Source: Cephalotrichum gorgonifer (taxonomy: Eukaryota > Ascomycota > Sordariomycetes > Microascales > Microascaceae). Taken from it: a stretch of DNA of 64,000 nucleotides. The notes below the pieces were generated by a model. It was not told where the DNA came from, did not search any database, and saw only the letters and a list, made by a program, of their open reading frames with translations. Shown one piece after another: positions 36,993 through 46,489 of the stretch; positions within the stretch are counted from its first letter, which is position 1; each line of letters starts with the position of its first letter. The stretch covers positions 2,262,693-2,326,692 of the forward strand of contig ONZQ02000004.1 in NCBI GenBank assembly GCA_900312665.1, in the 5' to 3' direction. The translations under genes were made by a program, and so were the position numbers.

Positions 36993-38072
36993 GACGGGGT
37001 TTCCGCACGGTGGCGGAGAGGGATCAGTGGGAGGGGATGGGAATGCTGAAATGGTGGGTCATAGTGTTTGAGCGGACGATGAAGGGCGACTCGGAGTGGC
37101 TTCGTCCGATGATGAGGGTGAGATGGGGATGAGATAGGATGGCGACGCCGTGGGGTCAGTCTTTAAAACGAACCCTGGACGGCCTTTTCAAACGGACGGG
37201 GCTATCGGCCCATGAGATGTAGATGAGGAAGCGGGATAGTAGGTGGTAGGAAGGGCCGTGTTGATCGTGATGGATGGACTGGATGGTTTGTGGTGAGGAC
37301 GAGTAAGCCGTGGTGGTCTTGGTCTCAAAGATAAGGTGAGAGAAACTAGGTGCCGCGTAAGACCGATATCTTAGCAAAACCTTGGTCTAGTTACCAGACG
37401 CTGATGAACAAACTCAAAAAAGGGCAAACGAGAAGAATAAATGTAACCAAAGGTGTCCAATTCCTCAAAAGAAGGGATAATATGGGTAGGATGTGGTAAC
37501 AAATTAACTCTCTCAGTCGAGACTAATGCGCAAACGGCTGTGAGTGAAACTGCTGCTGACTAGAGCACTTGACCAGTCAGACGCGGCGAGAAGGAGCTAT
37601 TGAGACCCTGATCGGCCACTTCTGGTCAATAGAAAGAATGGACTGTTTGAAAAATACTTTATATATGGATGCTATCGGGCGATCGGGGCAGGCTACTGGA
37701 ATGCTGTTGGTTTCCGTCGTGGTTCTGTGGGTTTTTTAGTTCTTCGAGGTGACGAATCTTTGAAACGTGTCGTCAGCTCGAGAATATGTCGGAGCGCGGA
37801 ACCAGCGTCCGGCTGGTGGCTGTGTGAAGAAACGGAACCATCGTACGCCCGTTGTATGAAAGACGACCACCCAATACTTATGTCCAGGTAAGAAACAATT
37901 AAACATACATGTATGTATTTACAAGTTAAACACTTGGTTTAAACTTATTTTATAACGTCGCCCATTCCCTCATCTCAGGATTTTCTCATCTTTCTCAACC
38001 CAAGGAAGCACGTATTATTAGTCTATTAATCCCACCATTTTTATGTTCCATATACATCGTACATCCAACATC
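36993..38072. other. Intergenic region, OPT promoter side
   Basis: 1.08 kb between the OPT start (minus) and the 3' end of the ketoacyl synthase gene (minus). It should contain the OPT promoter and 5' UTR. The part nearest 38000 is AT-rich, with ATGTATGTATTTACAAG and TTTATTTTATAAC, consistent with a 3' processing region for the upstream gene. No open frame worth calling. Confidence 0.5.
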
Positions 38073-39577
38073 CTACATGTCCTCCTCGCCCAGCCGTGAG
38101 AAGACAAGCGTCGAATTCGCCCCGCCGAACCCGAAGCTGTTAGACAACGCAATATCAAGCTTCTCCTTCCTCTGAGCCTTGACAGTGACCAGGTTGAACC
38201 CGGCGCCATCAACATCCGGGTTGTCGAGATTTAATGTCGGTGGAACCATCCTCTAAAACCATCTTCGTTAGCACACAACACAGCCAAGAAACTTCCAGAG
38301 CCAAAGAAACAAAGCCACAACTCACCTCGTGAATAGCCAACACCGTAAAGATCGCCTCCAATGCCCCAGAAGCCCCTAGTAAATGCCCCGTAGCACCCTT
38401 GGTCCCGCTGACCGTCACCTCCCTCCCAACCCCCGCCATCAGCTCCCTGATCGCCAGTATCTCCGCCCCGTCCCCCACCCGCGTCCCCGTCGCATGCGCG
38501 TTGATGTAGTCCACGTCCCCGGCCTCGACCCCGGCCTCCCTCAGCGCCCTCCTCATGGCCCTCAGCGCGCCGTCCCCGTCCGCCCGCGGCGCCGTCATGT
38601 GGTACGCGTCCCCCGCGGACCCCCACCCCCTCACCTCGGCGTAGATCCTCGCGCCCCGCGCCCTCGCGTGGCCCAGCTCCTCGAGCACGAGCGCCGCCGC
38701 GCCCTCCGCTATCACGAACCCGTCGCGGTCGCGGTCGAAGGGCCGGCAGCTCGCGCCGGGGTCTTCGTTGCGCGCCGTCGAAAGGGACCGGAGGCGCGAG
38801 AAGCCCGCGAGCGCGAGCGGGTGGATGCACGACTCCGTGCCGCCCGCCAGCATGACGTCCGCCCGCCCGAGGCGGATGCTGGTGAAGGCGTCACCCACGG
38901 AGTCGGCGCCCGTGGCGCAGGCCGTTGTGAGGCAGTGGTTGGGTCCCTGGAGGCCGTGTCTCATGGAGATGTGGCCCGCCGCCATGTTGAGGAGGATCCT
39001 GGGGACGAAGAGGGGCGGCGTCTTCTTGTAGCCCTATTTTGTTTTTGAAACGTCGTTTTAGTCAAGTGCCTTTCTTTTGCATATCTTCCAACCGGGGGGG
39101 GGGGGATACGAAAGATTGGATTAGGGTGCGGCTACATACCCCCTGGTCATACGCCAAGCTCGTCCCGAACAGCTGCTCGAGATCCCCGATCCCGCTCCCC
39201 ATCGAAACCCCCGTCATATCCTTCTCCCCCGCTGTCAACGGCTTCCACCCCGCGTCCCGGAACGCCATGTCGCTCGCCGCGATCGCAAACTGCGTATGCC
39301 GCGGCATCCTGTCCCGCTCCCCGTTGCTCAACCACTCCGACGCCCGCCACTCGTTCTCCCCGCCGGCACCCTGCCATCCCTTCTCCCCGCCATCCCTTGC
39401 CTGTGGCACCAGCCCCGCGACGGTGCTGGGGATGCCCTTCCATTGGCTCCGCGGCTCGCGGTGCTCCAGCACGCTGGTGATGCCCGTCTCGCCGGCCAGG
39501 AGGCGCTTCCACGTGGGCCGCACGCCGACGGCGAGTGGCGTTACGGCCCCTAGACCCGTCACCACTACTCGGCGCAT
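38073..39577 (-). CDS. CEM1: Mitochondrial beta-ketoacyl-ACP synthase (KAS II type)
   Basis: Three exons on the minus strand: 39140..39577, 38326..39033 and 38073..38252, with introns of 106 and 73 bp; 441 residues. It condenses malonyl-ACP with acyl-ACP in mitochondrial type II fatty-acid synthesis, which supplies octanoate for lipoate. The start MRRVVVTGLGAVTPL is the KAS beta strand. The catalytic triad is Cys185 (CLTTACATGADS), His326 (INAHATGT) and His363 (GATGHLLGASG). The glycine-rich end NSFGFGGAN is intact. There is no separate presequence from this ATG; the frame is open upstream to an ATG at 39676 (33 more residues), which could supply targeting, though the lipid-synthase core normally begins here. 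Divergent from CBP3. The product is linked to PDX1 in this window, because PDX1 carries a lipoyl group made from this pathway. Symbol by analogy with yeast. Confidence 0.9.
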
Positions 39578-39898
39578 GGTGTGTTTGCGGTGGCTTTCCT
39601 GCCGACCATCTCCTGCGATGATGATGTATAATCGAGAGCAAGGTGAGAAAGTTGGGTCGCACTGTGGAGTTGTCAAGGCTAGCTATGAATATGTCACACA
39701 GTGTGCATGCTTACATCTGACTGTAGGCAGTATTACTGCGTTCCTGGGTTCCACAACGCGCCCGAAAATTTCCCGAACGCGATTTCTCTGAGAGCCAAGA
39801 TTACCTCGACACCGTCCGATATCTCGAGCACACGAGTTACCACAAATAGGAACGATCAGGGCCCTCCGAATAAATAGGTCAGATTCAACCGGCAAAAC
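39578..39898. promoter_or_regulatory. Short bidirectional promoter, CEM1-like / CBP3
   Basis: Only 321 bp separate two divergent start codons, both for mitochondrial proteins, so promoter elements must be shared or overlapping. If the ketoacyl synthase starts at 39676, the spacer shrinks to 222 bp. The sequence just before the CBP3 ATG (AATAAATAGGTCAGATTCAA) is A-rich. No specific factor site is assigned. Confidence 0.5.
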
Positions 39899-40965
39899 AT
39901 GGCGTGCTCAAGATGTAGCGCCCACGCGAGGCTCCTCCGCGCGGCCTCGCGACCGACGGCGCAGTTCCGGCAGCCGGCTCGACTAGCCTCGGCCTCGACG
40001 CCCACGACCCGAGCGAGTTTCCAGATAAGAGCGCAGAGCTCGCAGGCCGGCTCCAGTCCCGCCAAGCCGAGCCCCATTGCGAGCAAGGCGATCAACTCGG
40101 CTGCGAAGAAGGGGTCGGACGGGTCGGGCCTGGTGGGCTCGTACGCCATCTACGGCGGCACGCACCAGATCTACAAGTCGGTGGCCTCGCCGGCGGCGTA
40201 CTCGATATCCGCTGTGGACAGGGAAAACGGCACACTGGAGACCCTCGAGGGCGGGGAGGAGGTTGGTGTGTCTGAGGGACCATGGCATGAGCGTACGTTC
40301 TCCCCCCCCCCNNNNNNNNNNNNNNNNNNNNNNNNNNNCGTACCGTTACCTACCCCCCCCCCCCCCCCCCCCCGACGGCCCCCTTGGCCCGAATCTAGCT
40401 CTCCCGTTCCCCCCGCATCATGTGCAAACAGGCCGTGTGAAACTGACAGGAAATGTGCTCCACAGTCCTCGACCTACCCCCGACCTTCAGCACCTGGTCC
40501 CAAGTCACCATGCTCCGCATGTACATCCTCGTGGCGCGCGCGCGCTGCCTCGAGCCCGAGGCCTACAAGTCCTGGTACCGCCAGCTCCTCGACCACTTCT
40601 TCTTCGACTGCGAGCGCCTCATGGACGTCAACCACGGCATGACCTCCAGCGCCGCGCGCCAGCGCTTCCTCAAGGACCTCTTCGTCCAGTGGCGCGGGCT
40701 CCTCGCCGCCTACGACGAGGGCCTCGCCAAGGGGGACGCCGTGCTGGCCTCGGCGGTCTGGAGGAACCTCTACAAGGGGAGGGTGGAGGGTGTAGACTTC
40801 AAGAAGGTGGCTGGCGTGGTGAGCTACATCAGGGCGTCGCTGTGGGATCTGGAGAGGAGGTCGGATGCCGATATCGTGATTGGGAAGGATCTGTTTAAGA
40901 AGAGCCTGGAGGGCCAGCTGAGGGGGGTGGATATGCAGATTGCGGCGGTCAAGGATTGTGCTTAG
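39899..40965 (+). CDS. CBP3: Ubiquinol-cytochrome c chaperone (bc1 complex assembly)
   Basis: Exon 1 is 39899..40292 and exon 2 is 40466..40965, giving 297 residues; the phase-1 junction gives PWHELLDLPPTFSTWSQV. Cbp3, with Cbp6, binds the mitoribosome exit and newly made cytochrome b for complex III assembly. Residues 1-60 are rich in Arg, Ala and Ser with almost no acids, a clear matrix presequence. The chaperone domain spans about residues 133-290 and includes LPPTFSTWSQVTMLRMYILVARAR, SWYRQLLDHFFFDCERLM, LKDLFVQWRGLLAAYDEGL, and LASAVWRNLYKG. This is the family of human UQCC1. The intron contains a 27-base run of N flanked by C-runs, so its true length (173 bp as given) is unknown. No coding sequence needs to be missing, since the exons join in frame and the domain is continuous. 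Confidence 0.9.
40312..40338. other. Assembly gap (27 N)
   Basis: 27 unknown bases lie inside the CBP3 intron. They are preceded by a run of C and soon followed by a run of about 20 C (about 40350-40373), so the gap is most likely an unresolved homopolymer. Confidence 0.95.
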
Positions 40966-42200
40966 GAGGGGGAGGGGGGGAGGAAGAGGAATTGTAAGAT
41001 GGGTGGCTGGACCGTGTACGAGATGCCGACTTCACTCAATGGTTAACCTGGGAAATAGATAGACTGGCTGTGTCTTGGGCAGCCTACTGCAATACGATAT
41101 ATATGCAGATTCTGGAATGAGCTGAAGGGGCCCCAATTATTCCGTAGATTCCGTTTATTAATGGGTGGTGTATGGCCTTTCTTCCCGTCAAGTTTCGTAA
41201 CGATACCTCACTATTAGTGTAGAGATCCCTTGATATACCCTGGCACTAGTTCCGAGCAAGAAGGAGTGGAGCGCCAAGCTGAGATTCTCGAATTGGTGTC
41301 ATGCCAAAGTTGACCGCGATGTGGGGCCTTCAGGAACAGCTGCGGGTGATACCACGTGACTAGTAGCTTATGTGGACCACTGACTCCACCAAAGACGACA
41401 TTCGTCAACGCTATCTTACACGCTCACAACGACGACGACGACCATCACAAAAAGCAACACAGGTCACAGGCATTGTACGAACCAATAGACTGTATGAAAG
41501 TAATCAGCCTTTGTCGAGAGATAATTGGGCATAGATATGACAGAAATATTCCGCACTCGCTCCATAATGACCGCGCCGATTAGCGTAAATATTCAGAAAC
41601 GATGGGGTTTACGAGCTTATTACAACGTGGATTGGCGGTTAGACGATGAATCTCTTAGTATGGATTGAGCGGTGTTTTATTTCGGGTTGATGAAAAACAA
41701 TAGTAAGGACGGTGGGGTTGGGGGTTGAGGGGTACAAGGTAATAAATGAGGGATGGGCCAGATAGGTGGTGTGGCTTCAGAGGGCAAGAGGTGGAAGGGT
41801 AGGGTGGGACGGTTCATAGAGGGAAATCCGTGATAGCTCTGGGCTCAGGTGTGGGGAATGATTACGACCGTCGGGAGAGCGACCGTCGTGGGGAGGTTGG
41901 GAGGGTCTGGCAAGGCTTCAAATGGTAAGAGGTGGATGGGTGGGGAGGGACGGTCGCCATGGTCGAGCCATGATGGCTTCATGTTGGATATTGTCGGGAG
42001 GGGACATCCTCCAGTCGCTGCGACCACCTCCGGGGTTGGGAATGGAGTCAGCATGGTGGCGCTGCGCCAACACCCTGGGGCAGCACCATGGTTGGGGGAG
42101 CTCATAGTGGGTGATGGGCGCAGATCCAGCTTCAAGGGGCCTGCCAGCTGCCTGACTGGTGGCGGCCAGGGAGAGGACTATCCCTCGTCTACGACGATCA
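40966..42200. other. Left part of the 41-46 kb accessory interval, with an imperfect duplication
   Basis: This follows CBP3. 40966-41700 is AT-richer, with nothing gene-like. From about 41.7 kb a G-rich segment carries an imperfect direct duplication: GGCTTCAGAGGGCAAGAGG near 41771 and GGCTTCAAATGGTAAGAGG near 41912. Each is followed by TGGA(A/T)GGGT(A/G)GGG and GGGACGGT, offset by about 141 bp. A 126-codon frame over this segment (41849..42229) is Gly/Arg-rich and probably fortuitous. Confidence 0.45.
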
Positions 42201-42354
42201 AAAGGTATGTTCCCAACCAGGTAGTCTAGTGGTTAACAGGACCGCCGCCTCTCTCTCATGATGAGCAGATCATGACCAGATTCCGGCGCTGTATAGACTA
42301 CCTTGGTTCGAGCCTCGCTCAATATATACACAAACCACCTTTTTGGCAGTTTTT
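42201..42354 (+). repeat. tRNA-like repeat, copy 1
   Basis: Starts AAAGGTATGTTCCCAACCAG. An A-box match TAGTCTAGTGG lies at 42222-42232 and a B-box match GTTCGAGCC at 42306-42314; T-runs at 42340-42344 and 42350-42354 could end Pol III transcription. A conserved middle block reads CCTCTCTCTCATGATGAGCA. The 3' arm TAGACTACCTTGG pairs with the A-box arm through AGGTAGTCTA. It does not fold as a normal tRNA: the T-stem beside TTCGAGC is mismatched. Confidence 0.6.
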
Positions 42355-42396
42355 ACTTGGCGGGAAGGGAGGGAGTATCCCTTATCTTCGAGAACC

Positions 42397-42553
42397 AAAG
42401 GTATGTTTCCAACCAGGTAGTCCCGTGGTTAACAGGACAGCCTCCTCTCTCTCATGATGAGCAGATCTTGACCGGATACTGGCACTGTACTAGACTACCT
42501 CGGTTCGAGCCTTGGCTCAATATAACACAAACGACTTTTTTTGGGCATTTTTT
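42397..42553 (+). repeat. tRNA-like repeat, copy 2
   Basis: Begins 196 bp after copy 1 with nearly the same start (AAAGGTATGTTTCCAACCAG). The A box is weaker (TAGTCCCGTGG, 42418-42428); the B box GTTCGAGCC is exact (42503-42511). The middle block CCTCTCTCTCATGATGAGCA is identical to copy 1. T-runs follow at 42536-42542 and 42548-42553. The hairpin arms are less complementary than in copy 3. Confidence 0.6.
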
Positions 42554-42596
42554 ATGTCACCCACCCTGCGACAGTACCTCTTGTACAAGTTACCGA

Positions 42597-42760
42597 GAAG
42601 GAGTTTCCAGCCAAGGTGGTCTAGTGGTGCAACGGGATAGCTGCCTCTCTCTCACGATGAGCAGATGTTGACCAGATACCAGCGCTGGAGCACTACTAGA
42701 CTACCTTGGTTCGAGCCTCGCTCAATCATTTAAATAACAACAGACTTTTTTGGTGTTTTT
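42597..42760 (+). repeat. tRNA-like repeat, copy 3 (best hairpin)
   Basis: The A box TGGTCTAGTGG lies at 42617-42627, the B box GTTCGAGCC at 42709-42717, and T-runs at 42746-42751 and 42756-42760. The 19-nt arm CCAAGGTGGTCTAGTGGTG (42611-42629) pairs with CACTACTAGACTACCTTGG (42691-42709); the only deviations are two positions that become G-U pairs in RNA. The loop is about 61 nt. The A box thus sits in the 5' arm and the B box starts at the end of the 3' arm. Confidence 0.6.
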
Positions 42761-43269
42761 ATTCCTCCCCCCTTTCACCGCTATCTTTCTCATGAGCTAT
42801 CCAGCAGAAGCAAGTAACACTTATAGTGCAAGACCACGTTGATTCGAATCTTATCCTCGGTGAACGTCGCCGCTTCTTTCTTTCCTAATTGTTACCGATT
42901 TTCCCTAATCATTCATTCATACGTGTACTGTTGACTCGAACAATGACCTGAGAGGACTGGAAGCTCAGACCCTGGGATGTGCCAGACTGGAGTTACCGGT
43001 TAGAACCAACCCTTGTACCCCAGTGCTAGGTTTCCGTTCCACTTCTCTTTGTCTGGGAAACAGGGGAGACTGGGAATATTCGGGTGCCTAATTCCTAAGT
43101 CCTTGGGTCTTCCACTATCAAAAGGTGTATCCTGCATTGCTCCTACCCTAAACAAAATATATCCCTACTCACCTCCTACCTCCATCTACATTATACCCAC
43201 CTGTTACCTCCCCAACTCCATCAACGCACACCAAACTCTCTATCGATTCCATCATCATTTTAAGACAGC
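42761..43269. other. Spacer between the tRNA-like repeats and the TAG-broken frame
   Basis: Near 42815-42845 a weaker B-box-like GATTCGAATC with upstream TATAGTGCAAGA may be a decayed fourth repeat copy. 43100-43269 is a C/T- and A-rich stretch that resembles a fungal promoter and leader for the frame beginning at 43270. Confidence 0.4.
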
Positions 43270-44595
43270 ATGGGGCATCGCAAGAGTACCAACGCCTTTT
43301 ACGTCAAGGGATTTTACTTTCCTCCCAAGGAGAAGAACTTTGAGCTGAGAGATATGATTCATTTTCTTCAGCCTCGATATTCTTCTACCACGGACGACGA
43401 ATAGGGCCAGAAGTTTCTCGATGAGATGGTGAAGTTGTTAACCATAATGCTAGACAAGTCGGAGTTATATCTCGCCGTTCGCGGAGAGCCAGTCTTCTGG
43501 TCTACCGTTACGTCCCAGCTGGATTCCGATAAGCCAGTGCCTGTGCGCCAGGTAAAGAACATTGTCCATTGTTACGTCAAGTCCAGGAAGGGATACGCAC
43601 CACCCAAGGGACCCCTGGTCACGAATGACATGACGAGACTCGTCGATCTATGGATCGAGATCGAAACTGAGTGCCAGTCACTTCCGCCCCCCGAGGCCTT
43701 CCAGGTCACGTTCAAAACGGAGCCAAGCCAGCCGACCAACATGTTCCAGAACCTCGTTTTTCGCCCCAAGCCTTGGCCACCGGTACACTTCAGCCTCGCG
43801 GAACAGAGTATGATCAAGCACAACAAGTTCCGTCCTCTGATCGAGGGACGATGCATCGAATGCCCTAGCGAGGCGATGGCCCTGCCGTCCAAGACCTCGA
43901 TGCCGGCTGTCGTCCGGGCCTTCATCACGACTGTTGCCCTCGAGAACTACCACCCTAGCCGCTCGTGTAGACTGGCCCTCATATCGATGGGCAACTTCAT
44001 TAAGGACGGAATCGAGTTCCGGTGGTCTCGCTCGACGGATTGCGAGACTGATACTATGTGGACCCCGTCCAGCTTCTCCATCTTCGCCGATGCTGTCTTC
44101 AAGGATCCAGGTGCCAAGCTTGCCATTGGTCTTCTAACTCCCTAGTTCAGAGTGGCGCCGGAGCAAAGCTCTACCTTGGAAGACAAGCTAAACCAGGGCG
44201 GCATTGAAATCACTAGCCCGGAGCTGTGGGCCACTCGCTGCCCACGAGTGGGGATGGTCCTCGTCCTTCGACGGATCGAAGGAGGCGCTGAGTACGTCTT
44301 GTTCGACCCCAACACGAGCATAGAGGTCCTCCGGGACCCGTACTACAACGCGAACAAGCTTACCTTGATGCAGTTCAAGTGTGAATTGATCGGCTTGCTC
44401 CAGAAGGCTATGGAGACGCCTCTACGAGGAGGGTGGGTAGGTGGAAAGCCTCGCCACTTCGAGGACGGATGGGACTCTGTCCAGATCTGCTGCGACTGGT
44501 TGAGGACCTTCGTCTCCGAGACTGGGCCGCAGGACCCGTTTCCCACCACCGAAGAAGGCTGGAATGCCGCCGGTTACACGCGGTCGACTATCTAA
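43270..44595 (+). pseudogene. Unrecognised 441-codon frame interrupted by two in-frame TAG codons
   Basis: A single reading frame runs from ATG 43270 to TAA 44593-44595 without any frameshift, but contains TAG at 43402-43404 (codon 45) and 44143-44145 (codon 292). On both sides the translation looks like a real protein: MGHRKSTNAFYVKGFYFPP before the first, GQKFLDEMVKLLTIMLDKSE after it, FRVAPEQSSTLEDKLNQGG after the second, and GPQDPFPTTEEGWNAAGYT near the end. Codon choice resembles the neighbouring genes. I do not recognise the family; it has no signal peptide or membrane helix and looks globular and soluble. Explanations are a young pseudogene made by two CAG-to-TAG changes (a CpA-to-TpA, RIP-like change), or A-to-I mRNA editing that turns UAG to UGG, known in sordariomycete sexual tissue. 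It sits between two repeat arrays. Confidence 0.7.
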
Positions 44596-46489
44596 TTCCA
44601 GCCCTTCTGCATTTTTTGTCCGGAGAGCGAGGTAAGAGTGACTCCTGGTGTTCGCTCGAGAGATTTAACCTAACCGTTCCTTCCAGACGACCTCGAGCTT
44701 ATAGATTTTACAGATTGATGTCTCACGTGTTTTTTTCTCGGTTCTACCTGCCCTTTGATTCTCCCGTTTGCGTTTGTCCCGGGCTGGGGTGCGCCTTCCT
44801 TAGGTTAGGGCCAGCATTAGGCAGGTCATGATTCCGAAATGGCAACTTCGATTCATTCACTGTTACGAATTCTTGTGACATTACTCCACCTACAAATCCG
44901 TGTGGCTCCTTCCTATTCCTAGAAACAGCCTCCACCAGGCATACATCATCGCGGCCACGCCTTCCCTCGGCTTCCCACAAGGGCGTGAGAATCGAAGGGG
45001 TGAACTATATATATAAATCTTTTCATTTATCATTCTTATTCCTGCTCAAGTTATAGCAGTCGATATATCCGACCCATCCTCGACGAAGCCTCCACCATGA
45101 GGGCCTCAACGACAACGACTGAAACATAATTGCTGGGGGCAGAGGCAGGGTCGGGTCCCCTCGGTATATCATATATAACCTTATCCGTGACGTGGATACT
45201 GGTAAGTAATGGCAATACTATACTTCCCCCTCGCTGCAATCAGTGCTTTCGCTCACACCTGTCCAAACAGAAAACGTCGGGTCGGTGATGAGATGCTGAG
45301 GCCTGCTCGCACCCGGCGGCCGAATTCCGAAGCCGCGGGTGCCCATGCTAGGGGCCAATGGTTGTAAAACGGCAGTCGATCTAATATCGAAGTTCGAAGC
45401 TCGAAATGGATACTACATAGGGTCAATCCGCTACCCGGGTTTTCAACTGGCGATACACAGGCCAGGGACAGCCTGGTTATTCAGCTATCCCTCGGAATGA
45501 GAGGCAGGTTAGACCCTCCTCTCCCCCCCACGGAGAAGACATCCATTTACCTCGTTGGGTTTTGGCTCTCCTTGCTAACCTCGGTCGTCTTTTGGGGCAG
45601 GAAGTGGGTGGCTCCATTACAGGTCCCGGAGCCGGGTCGACCAATGGATTGTGGCCCCATACCACAAACGTTACGGCGATACTCTTATCAATTAAGTTCC
45701 AATATATCCTGGAGCTGAGAAGCTCGAAATGGATACTATGTCCGGCGGTGTGTCGATGCCGCGCTTAACGAGCGGGGAGAGGGTAATGTTTGAGGCCCGA
45801 AATGGATACTATGTCCGGCGTTCTGGCGGCGGCCGCCCTCGACATACGCCGGGGTGATGCCGATTGAAGCTCGAAATGGATACTATGTGTGGCAGCAGCC
45901 TGCCAACGGCCGTTTCGACATAATTATGGAAGCTCGAAATGGATACTACTTGCGGGTAGGGCTGACTACATGGCCATATATGCCCACCGCCCGTCTCATG
46001 TTAGCTCATGCTCGTTGAGTCTGGTGATGCCGTGTTGGACACAGGCACCTATGTGACAATGGCCGAAGCTCGAACTGGATACGGCGCGGGTTAGACCGTG
46101 GATAATGTTCCGCATGGGCTCGGATCGGGATGTCTGCTTTTGAGTCCTCCGTGGTAGACATGGCTACAAACTTCAACATCATCTACCAAATAAAGCACCT
46201 GTATGCAATCAAGTACGCTTTCGTGAGACACGTAGACTAGACTTCAGCTATCATATAACGACGAGCTGCACGTGAAGGATACAACCTGTTGACCTAAGTG
46301 TAGTTTGCTTGCGCATATTGCGGATCTGCTTTTCGGATGGCACATGCACAAGAATACAGCTCGATAACTCCCAGCTGGAAACAAGACAACGGTGGATTCG
46401 CATGCTTCCCACATCATCTCTTATCATACAGTAAAGCTTCCTCTACCCCCACATCAATCATACACTCCCACCACATAAGACATTTCACT
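44596..46489. other. Interval between the TAG-broken frame and PEX8
   Basis: 1.9 kb without a gene. 44596-45390 is the 3' flank of the broken frame, with TATATATATA near 45007. 45396-46087 carries the dispersed 20-23 bp motif (separate entry). 46100-46489 is AT-rich and would hold the 3' end of PEX8 transcripts. No protein-like frame was found. Confidence 0.5.
45396..46087 (+). repeat. Six irregularly spaced copies of a 20-23 bp motif
   Basis: The core GAAGCTCGAAATGGATACTA occurs at about 45396, 45719, 45792 (GAGGCCCGAAATGG...), 45866, 45929 and 46065 (GAAGCTCGAACTGGATAC). Copies 2 and 3 share the extension TGTCCGGCG. Spacings are 323, 73, 74, 63 and 136 bp; 136 is about twice the shorter ones. 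Sequence between copies is mostly unrelated apart from short words such as GGTGATGCCG. All copies are on the same strand. Confidence 0.75.

Noticed and set aside
42431..42470. C/D-box snoRNA
   Set aside because: The ATGATGA word in the repeat loop matches a C box, but no CTGA D box with terminal stem is placed correctly.
42222..42717. Functional tRNA genes
   Set aside because: A and B boxes are present, but no copy gives a paired T-stem, a normal acceptor stem or a clear anticodon arm.
45396..46087. CRISPR-like array
   Set aside because: Repeats of about 23 bp with about 40-50 bp of unrelated DNA between them recall CRISPR, but spacing is irregular, copies are imperfect, the genome is eukaryotic and no cas genes exist.
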